The position numbers and the translations under genes are program-made. Below, in pieces: positions 6,058 to 18,968 of a DNA stretch of 35,317 nucleotides. The notes below the pieces were generated by a model, which was not told the origin of the DNA, did not search any database, and saw only the letters and a list, made by a program, of their open reading frames with translations. This stretch comes from Pseudomonas palleroniana (GTDB lineage Bacteria; Pseudomonadota; Gammaproteobacteria; Pseudomonadales; Pseudomonadaceae): NCBI RefSeq assembly GCF_003031675.1, contig NZ_PYWX01000028.1, positions 1 to 35,317 of the forward strand. The letters are read 5' to 3'. The first letter of the stretch is position 1, and each line of letters opens with the position of its first letter.

Positions 6058-8676
6058 TTAAATACCGGCCTCGACAAACGGTACGGTCAGGCCCAGGGCC
6101 GCGTCCAGGCTGCCGGCATCTACACCACCGCCTTGCGCCATGTCCGGACGACCACCGCCCTTCCCGCCCACTGCCGCGGCGGCTTGTTTCATCAAATCAC
6201 CGGCTTTGAGTTGGCCAGTCAGGTCTTTGGTTACACCGGCAACCAGAACGACCTTATCCTCATGGACACCGCCGAGCAGGATCACTGCGTGGCCGAGTTT
6301 GTTCTTCAACTGATCGACCAAGGCCAACAGCGCCTTGCCGTCCTGGCCGTCCAGACGCGCAGCCAGCACCTTCACGCCCTTGACGTCCAACGCTTGAGCA
6401 GACAAATCGTCACCCGCCGCGCTGGCTGCCTTGGCTTGCAACTGCTCCAGCTGTTTCTCCAGCGCACGGTTGCGCTCAAGCACGGCGGACAGTTTGTCGA
6501 TCAGGTTGTCGCGGCTGCCCTTGACCAGGCCCGCCGCTTCCTTGAGTTGTTCTTCGGCCGCGTTGAGGTAGGCCAGGGCCGCAGCCCCGGTCACCGCCTC
6601 GATACGCCGCACGCCGGACGCCACGCCGCCTTCACTGATGATTTTCAGCAGGCCGATGTCGCCGGTACGGTTGGCATGGATACCGCCGCACAGCTCCACC
6701 GAGAAGTCGCCGCCCATGCTCAGTACGCGCACGCTGTCGCCGTACTTCTCGCCGAACAGTGCCATGGCGCCTTTGGCCTTGGCGGTCTCGATGTCGGTTT
6801 CTTCAGTCTCGACCGGAGTGTTCTTGCGCACTTGCGCGTTGACGATATCTTCCAGTGCCTTGATCTGCTCCGGCTTGATCGCTTCGAAATGGCTGAAGTC
6901 GAAGCGCAGGCGCTGACTATCGACCAACGAACCTTTTTGCTGAACGTGCTCGCCAAGCACCTGGCGCAACGCAGCGTGCAACAAGTGCGTGGCCGAGTGG
7001 TTCAGCGCGGTAGCGTGACGCACGTCAGCATCGACCTGGGTATCGACCGGCGCACCGACCGTCAGGTTACCCAACACCAGCACACCGTGATGCAGGAAAG
7101 CCCCGCCGGTCTTGGTGGTGTCACGCACTTCAAAGCGACCCGACGTCGAACTCAGGAAACCACAGTCACCCACTTGCCCACCGGACTCGGCATAGAACGG
7201 GGTCTGGTCCAGGACCACTACCGCTTCGTCGCCTTCATTCAACACGTCGACCGACTTGCCGTCCTTATAGAGGGCAACGATCTTGGCCGACCCCACGGTC
7301 GCCTTGTAGCCGATGAAATCGGTAGGCACGTCCACCTTGACCAGGGTGTTGTAGTCCAGGCCAAAGGAACTGGCGGAGCGCGCACGCACGCGCTGGGCCT
7401 CCATCTCACGCTCGAAACCGGCTTCATCGATGGTCAGCTCGCGCTCACGGGCGATGTCGGCGGTCAGGTCCATCGGGAAGCCGTAGGTGTCGTACAATTT
7501 GAACACCACGTCGCCCGGCACCACGGTACCTTTGAGCTCAGCCAGGTCCTGCTCGAGAATCTTCAGGCCGTGCTCCAGGGTCTTGGAGAACTGCTCCTCC
7601 TCAGCCTTGAGCACGCGCTCGATGTTTTCCTGCTGCTGCTTGAGCTCCGGGAAGGCGTCGCCCATCTCGGCGACCAGCGCGGCCACGATCTTGTAGAAGA
7701 AGCTGCCGGTGGCACCCAGCTTGTTACCGTGGCGGCAAGCGCGACGGATGATACGACGCAGCACGTAGCCACGGCCTTCGTTCGACGGCAGTACGCCATC
7801 AGCAATCAGGAAGCCGCAGGAACGGATGTGGTCCGACACGACCTTGAGCGACGACTGGTTTTCATTGGCGCAGCCAATCGCCGCAGCCGATGCGCTCAGC
7901 AGGTTGGTGAACAAGTCGATTTCATAGTTGGAGTGAACGTGCTGCATCACCGCACTGATCCGCTCCAGGCCCATGCCGGTATCCACCGACGGTGCCGGCA
8001 GCGGATGCAACACGCCATCGGCGGTGCGGTTGAACTGCATGAACACGTTGTTCCAGATCTCGATGTAACGGTCGCCATCTTCTTCCGGCGAGCCCGGTGG
8101 GCCACCCCAGATGTCGGCACCGTGGTCATAGAAAATCTCGGTGCAAGGACCGCACGGGCCAGTATCGCCCATGGTCCAGAAGTTATCGGACGCGTAAGGC
8201 GCGCCCTTGTTGTCGCCGATGCGGATCATGCGCTCTACGGGCACACCGACGTCCTTGGTCCAGATGTCATAGGCTTCGTCGTCTGTCGCGTAGACGGTGA
8301 CCCAGAGCTTTTCCTTGGGCAGCTTCAACACACCGGTCAGGAAGGTCCAGGCGAACGTGATCGCATCTTTCTTGAAATAGTCGCCGAAGCTGAAGTTGCC
8401 CAACATTTCGAAGAACGTGTGGTGGCGAGCGGTGTAACCGACGTTTTCCAGGTCACTGTTCTTACCGCCGGCGCGTACGCATTTCTGGCTGCTGGTAGCG
8501 CGGGTATAAGCGCGCTTCTCCTGGCCCAGGAAGCAGTCCTTGAACTGGTTCATCCCCGCGTTAGTGAACAGCAGGGTCGGGTCATTGCCAGGGATCAAGG
8601 AGCTGGAGGCTACACGGGTGTGACCTTGCTCTTCGAAGAAGCGAAGGAAGGCTTCACGGATTTCTGCGCTTTTCAT
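6058..8676 (-). CDS. alaS: Alanine-tRNA ligase
   Basis: This 872-residue class II synthetase charges tRNA-Ala in the cytoplasm. The catalytic domain is N-terminal (about 1-250; [15 protein letters not shown] is part of motif 2). It is followed by the tRNA-recognition helices, the editing domain with the zinc-type motif HSATHLLH (near residue 558) and CGGIH (near 661) that removes mischarged serine and glycine, a coiled coil ([14 protein letters not shown], about 720-750) and the C-terminal DHHA1-type C-Ala domain with [12 protein letters not shown]. The start was placed at [10 protein letters not shown], the conserved beginning, with GGAAGAACC upstream; 22 further residues are open but would extend across the promoter palindrome at 8738-8769. 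Length is normal for the family. Confidence 0.98.
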   Translation of the reverse strand: MKSAEIREAFLRFFEEQGHTRVASSSLIPGNDPTLLFTNAGMNQFKDCFLGQEKRAYTRATSSQKCVRAGGKNSDLENVGYTARHHTFFEMLGNFSFGDYFKKDAITFAWTFLTGVLKLPKEKLWVTVYATDDEAYDIWTKDVGVPVERMIRIGDNKGAPYASDNFWTMGDTGPCGPCTEIFYDHGADIWGGPPGSPEEDGDRYIEIWNNVFMQFNRTADGVLHPLPAPSVDTGMGLERISAVMQHVHSNYEIDLFTNLLSASAAAIGCANENQSSLKVVSDHIRSCGFLIADGVLPSNEGRGYVLRRIIRRACRHGNKLGATGSFFYKIVAALVAEMGDAFPELKQQQENIERVLKAEEEQFSKTLEHGLKILEQDLAELKGTVVPGDVVFKLYDTYGFPMDLTADIARERELTIDEAGFEREMEAQRVRARSASSFGLDYNTLVKVDVPTDFIGYKATVGSAKIVALYKDGKSVDVLNEGDEAVVVLDQTPFYAESGGQVGDCGFLSSTSGRFEVRDTTKTGGAFLHHGVLVLGNLTVGAPVDTQVDADVRHATALNHSATHLLHAALRQVLGEHVQQKGSLVDSQRLRFDFSHFEAIKPEQIKALEDIVNAQVRKNTPVETEETDIETAKAKGAMALFGEKYGDSVRVLSMGGDFSVELCGGIHANRTGDIGLLKIISEGGVASGVRRIEAVTGAAALAYLNAAEEQLKEAAGLVKGSRDNLIDKLSAVLERNRALEKQLEQLQAKAASAAGDDLSAQALDVKGVKVLAARLDGQDGKALLALVDQLKNKLGHAVILLGGVHEDKVVLVAGVTKDLTGQLKAGDLMKQAAAAVGGKGGGRPDMAQGGGVDAGSLDAALGLTVPFVEAGI

Positions 8677-8737
8677 TAGGTTCTTCCACGGAGTCTGCGG
8701 CCAAAGGCCAGTGCGCAACATCATCAGACGGAGCGAC

Positions 8738-8769
8738 GGCAAAGGGCCGCATTATATCGGCCCTTTGCC
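8738..8769 (-). promoter_or_regulatory. alaS promoter inside an 11-bp palindrome
   Basis: GGCAAAGGGCC (8738-8748) and GGCCCTTTGCC (8759-8769) are perfect 11-base arms around a 10-base centre. On the minus strand the centre contains the consensus -10 TATAAT (8751-8756), so transcription of alaS should start in the downstream arm near 8744. No T run follows on either strand, so it is not a terminator; no strong -35 is seen. The layout resembles the operator through which E. coli AlaRS represses its own gene. Confidence 0.6.
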
Positions 8770-8822
8770 GGTGGTACAGCGTGTTTATGCGATAGAAGCA
8801 TTCAATTAGACGGCCAGCACTG

Positions 8823-9827
8823 TCATTTTCGGGAAAACTCGACGAATGCCTGCACGACTTGCTCGATCTGCGCCCGGCTGACATCCATATGCGTGACCAT
8901 GCGCAGACGCGGCGCGGCGACCAACTTGATCCCCCGCTCGGCGGCAAACGCCCTCAGGGCCTGAGCCTGCCCACCGATCTGCACGTAGACCATATTGGTC
9001 TGCACCGGCTCCACTTCATAACCGGCTTTGCGCAGTTCATCGCCCAGCCACTGGGCATTGGCATGGTCGTCGGCCAGGCGCGCCACCTGATGATCCAAGG
9101 CATACAGCCCTGCCGCCGCCAGCGAACCTGCCTGACGCATACCGCCGCCGACCATCTTGCGCAAGCGACGCGCCTTGGCGATCAACGCCGTAGAGCCGCA
9201 CAACACCGAACCAATTGGCGCGCCCAGGCCCTTGGACAAGCACACCGAGACCGAGTCGAAATACTGGGCAATTTCCCGCGCCTCCACACCGAGCTTGACC
9301 GCCGCGTTGTAGAGCCGCGCACCGTCCAGATGCAGGGCCAAACCACGCTCACGGGTCAACGCGCGGGCCTTCGCCAAGTACTCCAGCGGTAGAACCTTGC
9401 CCTGCATGGTGTTTTCCAGCGCCAGCAAGCGGGTGCGGGCGAAGTGGAAATCGTCGGGCTTGATCGCCGCCGACACCTGGTCCAGGTCCAGGGAGCCGTC
9501 CGCCTGCGCCTCCAGCGGCTGCGGTTGGATCGAGCCCAATACGGCCGCACCACCCCCTTCGTATTTGTAGGTGTGGGCCTGCTGGCCGACGATATATTCC
9601 TCGCCGCGCTCACAGTGAGCCATCAACGCCAGCAGGTTGCTCATGGTGCCCGTGGGCACGAACAGCGCCGCCGCAAAGCCCAGGCGCCTGGCCAGCTCAG
9701 CTTCAAGGTGGTTGACGCTCGGGTCTTCACCGTAGACGTCATCACCACTGACCGCACTGGCCATCGCGTCCCGCATGCCGGGGGTGGGTTGGGTCACGGT
9801 GTCGCTGCGCAGGTCGATCACTGACAT
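8823..9827 (-). CDS. ltaE: Low-specificity L-threonine aldolase
   Basis: This 334-residue PLP enzyme of fold type I (beta-eliminating lyase/threonine aldolase family) cleaves L-threonine or L-allo-threonine to glycine and acetaldehyde. The N terminus [19 protein letters not shown] and VYGEDPSVN are family signatures. His84 (QQAHTYKYE) would stack on the cofactor, Asp168 and Arg171 (HLDGARLYN) bind the pyridine and phosphate, and Lys199 ([10 protein letters not shown]) forms the Schiff base. Length is normal. The start follows the conserved N terminus. It lies upstream of alaS on the same strand, with the alaS promoter in the 146-base gap, so the two are probably separate units. Stereospecificity (L versus L-allo) cannot be read from the sequence. 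Confidence 0.93.
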   Translation of the reverse strand: MSVIDLRSDTVTQPTPGMRDAMASAVSGDDVYGEDPSVNHLEAELARRLGFAAALFVPTGTMSNLLALMAHCERGEEYIVGQQAHTYKYEGGGAAVLGSIQPQPLEAQADGSLDLDQVSAAIKPDDFHFARTRLLALENTMQGKVLPLEYLAKARALTRERGLALHLDGARLYNAAVKLGVEAREIAQYFDSVSVCLSKGLGAPIGSVLCGSTALIAKARRLRKMVGGGMRQAGSLAAAGLYALDHQVARLADDHANAQWLGDELRKAGYEVEPVQTNMVYVQIGGQAQALRAFAAERGIKLVAAPRLRMVTHMDVSRAQIEQVVQAFVEFSRK

Positions 9828-10018
9828 GAAACTGGCCTCTGTGAGTGGGTAAGCCCCTTAGAAGGAGATTACTGCGGGCAAAGCCGCGAGATATCAAGCC
9901 CTATGTGTATTCAAATGAATACCAACCAAACAAACCGATATAGCTTATCGATACAGCGCTCGTGCAGTTTTTGAAAAACCGTGTTAAAAACTCTCCGCCG
10001 CCAGGGTTCTGGCGGCAA
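9828..10018. other. Divergent spacer between ltaE and the FMN riboswitch
   Basis: No gene is seen. The segment should hold the ltaE promoter (leftward) and the ribH promoter (rightward; A/T-rich at about 9966-9992). A perfect 8-bp hairpin, GCCGCCAG (9997-10004) and CTGGCGGC (10009-10016) with loop GGTT, directly abuts the riboswitch and has no T run. Confidence 0.5.
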
Positions 10019-10182
10019 CGTTCTCAGGGCGGGGTGTAATTCCCCACCGGCGGTAATTGCACGCAATGTGCATAGCCCGCGAGCGCTTGGCGCCTTGAAC
10101 TGCTCACGCAGGACGGCGACAAGGTCAGCAGACCCGGTGTGATCCCGGGGCCGACGGTCATAGTCCGGATGAAGAGAGAACG
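10019..10182 (+). promoter_or_regulatory. FMN riboswitch (RFN element)
   Basis: The conserved RFN blocks are all present: the closing stem CGTTCTC (10019-10025) with GAGAACG (10176-10182), AGGGCGGGGTG, TTCCCCACCGGCGGT, AGCCCGCGAGCG, GGTCAGCAGACCCGGTG, CCGGGGCCGACGGTCATAGT and CCGGATGAAGAGA. It senses flavin mononucleotide and turns down the gene that follows. The downstream platform is probably translational, as a hairpin overlaps the ribosome-binding site at 10268-10288; no terminator is evident. Confidence 0.97.
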
Positions 10183-10267
10183 GGATTGGCACCTAAGGGC
10201 CGTTCGCTGACCTCATGCGTGCATGACCGGCGTTGCGTACCCTTAAATCCCATTCGATTCATAACGC

Positions 10268-10290
10268 CCTGTTTTTTTCTTAAACAGGAG
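10268..10290 (+). promoter_or_regulatory. Hairpin overlapping the ribH ribosome-binding site
   Basis: CCTGTTT (10268-10274) can pair with AAACAGG (10282-10288) around a 7-base loop. The Shine-Dalgarno AGGAG (10286-10290) is partly inside the stem, and the ATG is at 10298. It is a candidate switching element for the riboswitch upstream. Confidence 0.55.
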
Positions 10291-10297
10291 TCAGAAC

Positions 10298-10807
10298 ATG
10301 CAACCCACCGCAATCGACAGCAAAAGCAAAAACCATCACGGCGAGCGTATCGCGTTTATCCAAGCCTGCTGGCATAAGGATATTGTCGACCAGAGCCGTA
10401 AAGGTTTCCTTGCCGAAATCATCGCCCAGGGCTACCAGGAATCGGACATCGACTTCTTCGAAGTCGGCGGCGCTTTTGAAATGCCCCTGCACGCTAAGCT
10501 GCTGGCCAAGACCGGCCGTTATGCCGGTATCGTGGCTGCCGCGCTGGTGGTGGACGGTGGCATCTACCGTCACGAATTCGTCGCCCAATCCGTGGTCAGC
10601 GGCCTGATGCAGGTGCAGCTGGAAACAGAAGTGCCGGTATTCTCGGTTTCCCTGACCCCGCACCACTTCCACGCCGGCAGCGAGCATCATGCATTCTTCC
10701 ATGATCACTTTGTGCATAAAGGCCAGGAAGCTGCGCGCACTTGCGCCGATACCCTGCACAAGGTGCGTGCGATCCGTCGCAGCGAGCCACGTGCGGTAGC
10801 GGTCTAG
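10298..10807 (+). CDS. ribH: 6,7-dimethyl-8-ribityllumazine synthase, type II
   Basis: This 169-residue lumazine synthase joins 5-amino-6-ribitylamino-uracil with 3,4-dihydroxy-2-butanone 4-phosphate, the penultimate step of riboflavin synthesis. FIQACWHKDIVDQS (20-33) contains the substrate-stacking Trp25, FEVGGAFEMPLHAKLL (54-69) is the conserved VPGAFE-type loop, and His92 in IYRHEFVAQS corresponds to the catalytic region. The sequence resembles the decameric type II enzymes (RibH2 of Brucella and rhizobia) rather than the icosahedral RibH of the main rib operon. It stands alone behind an FMN riboswitch, with an AGGAG site seven bases from the ATG. A REP pair follows it instead of other rib genes. 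It is probably a second, flavin-regulated copy; the housekeeping copy would be elsewhere. Confidence 0.92.
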   Translation: MQPTAIDSKSKNHHGERIAFIQACWHKDIVDQSRKGFLAEIIAQGYQESDIDFFEVGGAFEMPLHAKLLAKTGRYAGIVAAALVVDGGIYRHEFVAQSVVSGLMQVQLETEVPVFSVSLTPHHFHAGSEHHAFFHDHFVHKGQEAARTCADTLHKVRAIRRSEPRAVAV

Positions 10808-10825
10808 GCATCACCGCAAAACCAA

Positions 10826-10914
10826 TGTGGGAGGGGGCTTGCTCCCGATGGCGGTGTCTCAACTACAGATGAGTTGACTGTCACACTGCCATCGGGAGCA
10901 AGCCCCCTCCCACA
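10826..10914. repeat. REP pair (REPIN), GTGGGAGGGGGCTTGCTCCC type
   Basis: Two inverted copies of the P. fluorescens-group REP palindrome (TGTGGGAGGGGGCTTGCTCC and onward into CGATGGC) face each other across about 35 bases. It lies between the convergent ribH and astE genes and could protect or terminate both messages. No REP-associated transposase is in the window. Confidence 0.9.
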
Positions 10915-10939
10915 TTTGGATCCTGGTATGCCTTGAGAC

Positions 10940-11944
10940 CTATATCAGGCCCGCATCCGTCGTCGGCACAATCAATATCCCCGCGCGCAAACCATTCTTC
11001 ACCTTCGGGTTGGGGAAGATGATGCGTGCACCCTCCTCCTCGATCACCCAGCGGGTCTTGGCCACGTCTTCGGCCAGCAGGTAGCCCTTTTCCAGCTGCG
11101 AAAAATTTTCCACGTCTGCCGGCAGATGCAGCAGGAAAGCGTCGCTGTGCTTGATCACTTCACGCGCAACGGCGAACAGTTTCAGGCCGTCGAGGCTGTC
11201 GGTCTCGGGCTCGGTGCCTTCGATGATGTGCTTGAGGCGAGCTTCCAGGCGCGACACATCCACGCCGTCGTTCTGCCCGAACGGCCGCGCCTTGCCCAGC
11301 TCCAGGGTGAACGCCTCGGCGCCCAGTTGCTCATAGGTAAAAGCAGAGAAGGTAATCGAGGTCTTGTTCTGCATCAGCACCGCTTCCATGCCGGCCGCAC
11401 GCAGGCGCGCAAGCTCACGACGCGAATGCTGGCGCCCCTCCTTCCAGGGGTACAGGGCGAATTGCTCGATCTTCGAACCCCGAATCGCCGTATGCAAGTC
11501 GTAATGCAGGCGCGAACGGCCTGGCTGGCTGAAGAAGCTGCGGGCCAGTTGCTCAAGTTCAGCGGCACGCATGGCTTCAGGGCCGATATTTTTTTCATGA
11601 CGGCCGTTGAACAGCCGGTTGATGTCCAGTTCGAGGTAACGCTCACCGCGACGCATCGCCTCGGGGTTGCCGAACAGGAACAGAATACGGTTGCGGGGTT
11701 TGATCTCCCCACGGGCGATGCCATGCAACAGGCGGTCGAGCAGTTCGATCGGCGCGGTTTCGTTGCCATGGATGCCGGACGACAGCAGCAGGTCGCTGCC
11801 GTTGTCCTTCGCTTCAGGCGGGCGGACTTCAAGTGCGCCCTCGCTGAGCCAGCGCATCTGCACGCCGTCGACAGTCAGTTGAATTTTTTGCGCCGGTTCG
11901 CGACCGGCGAGGGTCAGTTCAAGCAGTTTGCCGAGGGCGAGCAT
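10940..11944 (-). CDS. astE: Succinylglutamate desuccinylase (AruE/AstE)
   Basis: This 334-residue zinc enzyme of the M14-like AstE/AspA family hydrolyses N-succinylglutamate to glutamate and succinate, the last step of the arginine succinyltransferase pathway. The zinc ligands are His59 and Glu62 in [10 protein letters not shown] and His151 in YDLHTAIRG; Glu215 in [12 protein letters not shown] is the expected catalytic base. Length is normal. It is the last gene of the aru cluster, 11 bases after the small conserved gene upstream, so translation is probably coupled. A REP pair follows its stop. Confidence 0.96.
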   Translation of the reverse strand: MLALGKLLELTLAGREPAQKIQLTVDGVQMRWLSEGALEVRPPEAKDNGSDLLLSSGIHGNETAPIELLDRLLHGIARGEIKPRNRILFLFGNPEAMRRGERYLELDINRLFNGRHEKNIGPEAMRAAELEQLARSFFSQPGRSRLHYDLHTAIRGSKIEQFALYPWKEGRQHSRRELARLRAAGMEAVLMQNKTSITFSAFTYEQLGAEAFTLELGKARPFGQNDGVDVSRLEARLKHIIEGTEPETDSLDGLKLFAVAREVIKHSDAFLLHLPADVENFSQLEKGYLLAEDVAKTRWVIEEEGARIIFPNPKVKNGLRAGILIVPTTDAGLI

Positions 11945-11955
11945 AAGCAGCTTCC

Positions 11956-12246
11956 TTAGTGGTTGCAGCCAGGACCGTGGACGTGATCGTCGTCATCGCC
12001 GTCGACGTCGGCCGGCTCCATTTCCAGTTGCAGGCTCATCAGGTTGGTAGCCAACGGGCGCATCAGCAGGTTGGCGTACTCGGCGTCGCCTTCTTCCACA
12101 TCCACGCCGATCAGCAACTGGCCACGGCCGTCGTGCTGGATCCAGATCTCCTTGCCCTGCCACACCACGGCAACGCGGGTGCAGGAGGTTTCCAGCTGGG
12201 TGCCGTCGGTATCTTCAAGGATCAGTTTCAGGGTGTCGGTGGTCAT
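11956..12246 (-). CDS. Small conserved protein of the aru operon, metal-binding-like tail
   Basis: This 96-residue protein lies between astB and astE; I recall a conserved gene at this position in other Pseudomonas aru clusters (PA0900 in P. aeruginosa), with no established function. The body (1-75) looks like a small beta-rich domain, with alternating [16 protein letters not shown]. The tail changes abruptly to an acidic, His/Cys-containing stretch, [15 protein letters not shown], that looks suited to binding a divalent metal. It has no signal peptide. It starts 23 bases after the astB stop and ends 11 bases before astE, so it is surely co-transcribed. Some databases call such proteins topoisomerase II; nothing in the sequence supports that. 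A role in metal supply to the zinc enzyme AstE next door is a guess. Confidence 0.85.
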   Translation of the reverse strand: MTTDTLKLILEDTDGTQLETSCTRVAVVWQGKEIWIQHDGRGQLLIGVDVEEGDAEYANLLMRPLATNLMSLQLEMEPADVDGDDDDHVHGPGCNH

Positions 12247-12269
12247 AAATAACTCTCGGTGGTGCGGCG

Positions 12270-13616
12270 TTAATTGAGCTGGAAAGGATAAACCGAGCCC
12301 AGTTTAAGGATTTGCGTCAGTTCATCCAGTGCCGTCCGGCACTCAAGCAGCAATTGCGGGTCAGCCAGGTCGGATTCACGCAGGCTGTCGCGGTAGTGCT
12401 TGTCGACCCATTGGGTCAGCGTGCCGTACAACGGTGCCGTCATGATAACGCCTGGATTCACCGCCGCCAGTTCCGTTTCATTCAAGGCCACCCGCAAGCG
12501 CAGGCACGCCGGGCCACCGCCGTTCTGCATGCTTTGCTTGAGGTCGAAGACTTTCACTTCGCGGATCAACCCACCGGACGCGGTCAAGCCTTGCAGGTAC
12601 TGCCAGACGCGTTCGTTCGCGCGGCACTCTTCCGGCACGATCAGCAGCATCGAGCCGTCGGCGCGGCTCAGCAATTGGCTGTTGAACAGGTAGGAGCGCA
12701 CAGCATCTTCAACGCTGACCTGGGCCCGGGGTACGCACACCGATTGGAAATTGCCGCCCAGCTTGCCCAACTTGCCCTGCAACTCGGCCAGCATCTGTTC
12801 GGTATGGAGGAACGCGTCCTCGTGATAGAACAGCACCTCACCGTTGCCCACCGCGATCACGTCGTTGTGGAACACGCCGGCATCGATCACTGCCGGGTTC
12901 TGCTGAGCGTAGACCACGCCGTCATCGCTCAGGCCGTGCAGGCGCGCAACGGCTTGGGACGCTTCAAGCGTCTGGCGCGCCGGGTACTTCTGCGGCGCCG
13001 GGTAACGGGTGTCGAACGCACTTCGGCCGAACACAAAGAATTCAACGCCCGCCTCGCCGTACTCGCGGCAGAAACGCGTGTGGTTGGCCGCGCCTTCATC
13101 GCCGAACTGCGCCACCGCCGGCAACGCCGCGTGGTGAGCGAAGTGTTTGGCATCGGCAAACATCGCCCCCAGCACGCGGCTGGTGGTCGGGTGTTCGATA
13201 CTGCGATGGTATTTGCAGTTGAGGTTGGCGGCGGTGAAATGCACGCGGCCATCGGCCGTATCGGCGCTCGGGCTGACGGTGGCGGCGTTGGCCACCCACA
13301 TGCTCGACGCGGAGCAGCTTGCGACCAACAACGGCATCGCCTGCTTGGCCGCCTGCTGGATCACTTGCGCATCGGTACCGCTGAAGCCCAGGTTGCGCAA
13401 GGCCGCCACGTCGGGGCGCTCCTGTGGCGCCAGCACGCCCTGCACAAAGCCCATGTCCATCAGCGCCTTCATTTTCTGCAGGCCCTGCAACGCCGCTTCC
13501 TTCGGGTTCGAAGACTGCTGGCTGTTGCTCTGGGACGCGACGTTACCGTAGGACAAACCGCCGTAGTTATGGGTCGGCCCCACTAGACCGTCAAAATTGA
13601 CTTCATAGGATTTCAT
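12270..13616 (-). CDS. astB: N-succinylarginine dihydrolase (AruB/AstB)
   Basis: This 448-residue enzyme of the pentein (guanidine-modifying) superfamily converts N-succinylarginine to N-succinylornithine, CO2 and two ammonia. The N terminus [20 protein letters not shown] is characteristic. The catalytic His is in [14 protein letters not shown] (near 248) and the nucleophilic Cys in [14 protein letters not shown] (near 369). The start was placed at MKSYEV, preceded by GGAG nine bases upstream; a 19-residue open extension has no family similarity. Second-to-third last step of the aru operon order: a 156-base gap with a REP pair separates it from astD upstream, and the small conserved gene follows 23 bases after its stop. 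Confidence 0.97.
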   Translation of the reverse strand: MKSYEVNFDGLVGPTHNYGGLSYGNVASQSNSQQSSNPKEAALQGLQKMKALMDMGFVQGVLAPQERPDVAALRNLGFSGTDAQVIQQAAKQAMPLLVASCSASSMWVANAATVSPSADTADGRVHFTAANLNCKYHRSIEHPTTSRVLGAMFADAKHFAHHAALPAVAQFGDEGAANHTRFCREYGEAGVEFFVFGRSAFDTRYPAPQKYPARQTLEASQAVARLHGLSDDGVVYAQQNPAVIDAGVFHNDVIAVGNGEVLFYHEDAFLHTEQMLAELQGKLGKLGGNFQSVCVPRAQVSVEDAVRSYLFNSQLLSRADGSMLLIVPEECRANERVWQYLQGLTASGGLIREVKVFDLKQSMQNGGGPACLRLRVALNETELAAVNPGVIMTAPLYGTLTQWVDKHYRDSLRESDLADPQLLLECRTALDELTQILKLGSVYPFQLN

Positions 13617-13681
13617 CGGCGAGGCTCCACGAACATCTGTTTTTATAGGCATCAAATTACTTGAACACACCACAAATCAAG

Positions 13682-13771
13682 TGTGGGAGCGGGCTTGCTC
13701 GCGAATGGGGTGGTTCAGTCACCTGAGATGTCGAATGACACACCGCTTTCGCGAGCCAGCCCGCTCCCGCA
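13682..13771. repeat. REP pair, GTGGGAGCGGGCTTGCTCGC variant
   Basis: Inverted copies of a REP variant (TGTGGGAGCGGGCTTGCTCG on the left, the same with minor changes on the complementary strand at the right) with about 40 bases between. It lies inside the aru operon, between astD and astB, where a stable hairpin could give different amounts of upstream and downstream message. Confidence 0.88.
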
Positions 13772-13772
13772 T

Positions 13773-16264
<2,492 letters not shown>

Positions 16265-16325
16265 GCTATCTCCTCGAACGGGCCGCCGTTGTCAGCCACC
16301 CGCGAAACTCTGTTTAAACCGGCTC

Positions 16326-17345
16326 TCAAACCGCAACGAGGCGCACGCTCGCGCCCTCGCCAACACCCAGGGCTTCGGCTGCCGCCAGGTCCAGGGTCAC
16401 CGGTTTGCCGGGCGCGTAGTCCAACTCCAGCATCACCGCGCGGTAATCCTGCAACTGCGCATTACTCACCAGGTACTGGCGGCCAACACCCTTGGCCATC
16501 TCGCCGATCTTGACCGGCACCACACGGCTCTGGGCGATGGAACGAATGCCCGAAACCCGCGCATGCAACGTCGGGCCGCCGTCGAAGATGTCGATGTAAT
16601 GATCGGTCTCGAAGCCTTCGCGCATCAGGATGTCGAACGTGATCTGCGCACGCGGGTGCACCTGGCCCATGGCCTCCTGGGCTTCGTCCGGCAGCAATGG
16701 CACGTAGATCGGGTAGTGCGGCATCAGCTCGGCCAGGAAGGTGCGGCTTTTAAGCCCGCACAGGCGCTCGGCGGCGGCGTAATTGAGATCGAAGAAGTTG
16801 CGCCCGATGGCGTCCCAGAACGGCGAGTCACCATGTTCGTCGCTGTAGCCGACAATTTCGGTCACCACCGAGTCGGCAAAGCGCTCGGGATGGCTGGCGA
16901 CGAACAGCAGGCGGCCACGGGAATTGAGTTCCGACCACGGCGAACCGACCAGCTCCGGCACCACGTAGAAACTGGTGAGCAGGCTGTTGCCGGTGAGGTC
17001 GTGGCACTGGGAAAGCACGTGGATCTTGTTGTGGATCTTCAGCTCGCGCGAGGCGTGAACGAAGGTCTCATTACGAAAGCTGTAGAACGGCTCGGAATAA
17101 CCCGCCGAGGCGACGATGGCCGAGCAGCCAGCGAGCTTGCCGGTCTCGGTGTCTTCCAGCACGAAGAAATAGCTCTCTTCACCGTTGAAACTCACCTCGG
17201 CCGCGAAGGACGCTTCGCTGGCGGCGATCTTGTCGCTCAGGCGTTCCACATCATCCGGCAAGGAGGTGACACCAATCGGGCTGTCCGCAGCCAGACGCTG
17301 TACCTCGCCCAGATCAGCCATTTGCGCGGGGCGCATCACCAGCAT
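16326..17345 (-). CDS. aruF: Arginine/ornithine N-succinyltransferase, alpha-type subunit (AruF)
   Basis: This 339-residue member of the AstA family begins MLVMRPAQMADLGEVQRLA and is the partner of AruG in the heteromeric arginine/ornithine succinyltransferase. Order in the operon (AruF before AruG) agrees with P. aeruginosa. Conserved blocks include SFYVVPELVGSPWSELNSR, YSDEHGDSPFWDAIGR and HYIDIFDGGPTLHARV. The ATG has a good site, AAGGAGTGACACC. A short GC palindrome derived from a REP sits in the 118-base gap to aruC upstream. The duplicated aruF/aruG pair is a Pseudomonas feature; enteric bacteria have one astA. Confidence 0.96.
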   Translation of the reverse strand: MLVMRPAQMADLGEVQRLAADSPIGVTSLPDDVERLSDKIAASEASFAAEVSFNGEESYFFVLEDTETGKLAGCSAIVASAGYSEPFYSFRNETFVHASRELKIHNKIHVLSQCHDLTGNSLLTSFYVVPELVGSPWSELNSRGRLLFVASHPERFADSVVTEIVGYSDEHGDSPFWDAIGRNFFDLNYAAAERLCGLKSRTFLAELMPHYPIYVPLLPDEAQEAMGQVHPRAQITFDILMREGFETDHYIDIFDGGPTLHARVSGIRSIAQSRVVPVKIGEMAKGVGRQYLVSNAQLQDYRAVMLELDYAPGKPVTLDLAAAEALGVGEGASVRLVAV

Positions 17346-17418
17346 GGTGTCACTCCTTAACTCGAAAAACTCATAGGAAAAAAATACCGGACAGGTCCGG
17401 CTTCAACACAGGTCAACG

Positions 17419-17443
17419 GTGGGAGGGGGTTGCCCCCTCCCAC
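17419..17443. repeat. Short REP-derived palindrome
   Basis: GTGGGAGGGGG and CCCCCTCCCAC are perfect 11-base arms with a 3-base centre, TTG. This is the outer part of the REP motif collapsed into one hairpin. It lies between aruC and aruF in the operon and could limit read-through or shield the aruC message 3' end. Confidence 0.8.
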
Positions 17444-17463
17444 ATTGGCTCCCGTTCAGCCAA

Positions 17464-18829
<1,366 letters not shown>

Positions 18830-18968
18830 AATAGCGTCGCAATGGCGCAGTTTAAACCGCCCGGCGTGTTTGCGTCAGGGTCAATGGCCGCTCTAATTAT
18901 CTAGGGCCAAGTGCTCCACACCGGCTGATTTACTGGTGCCCTTTCCATGGCACCAAGAGATTCGCCCC

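Noticed and set aside
5797..8679. 960-codon open frame on the plus strand across alaS
   Set aside because: It lies opposite alaS, whose motifs are unmistakable, and has no family features; long antisense frames are common in GC-rich genes.
10185..10202. TTGGCAC after the FMN riboswitch as a sigma-54 promoter
   Set aside because: The required GC at the -12 position is missing at the right spacing (CC instead).
10826..10914. Repeated palindromes as a CRISPR array
   Set aside because: Copies are inverted pairs scattered singly through the window, not direct repeats with regular spacers, and no cas genes are present.
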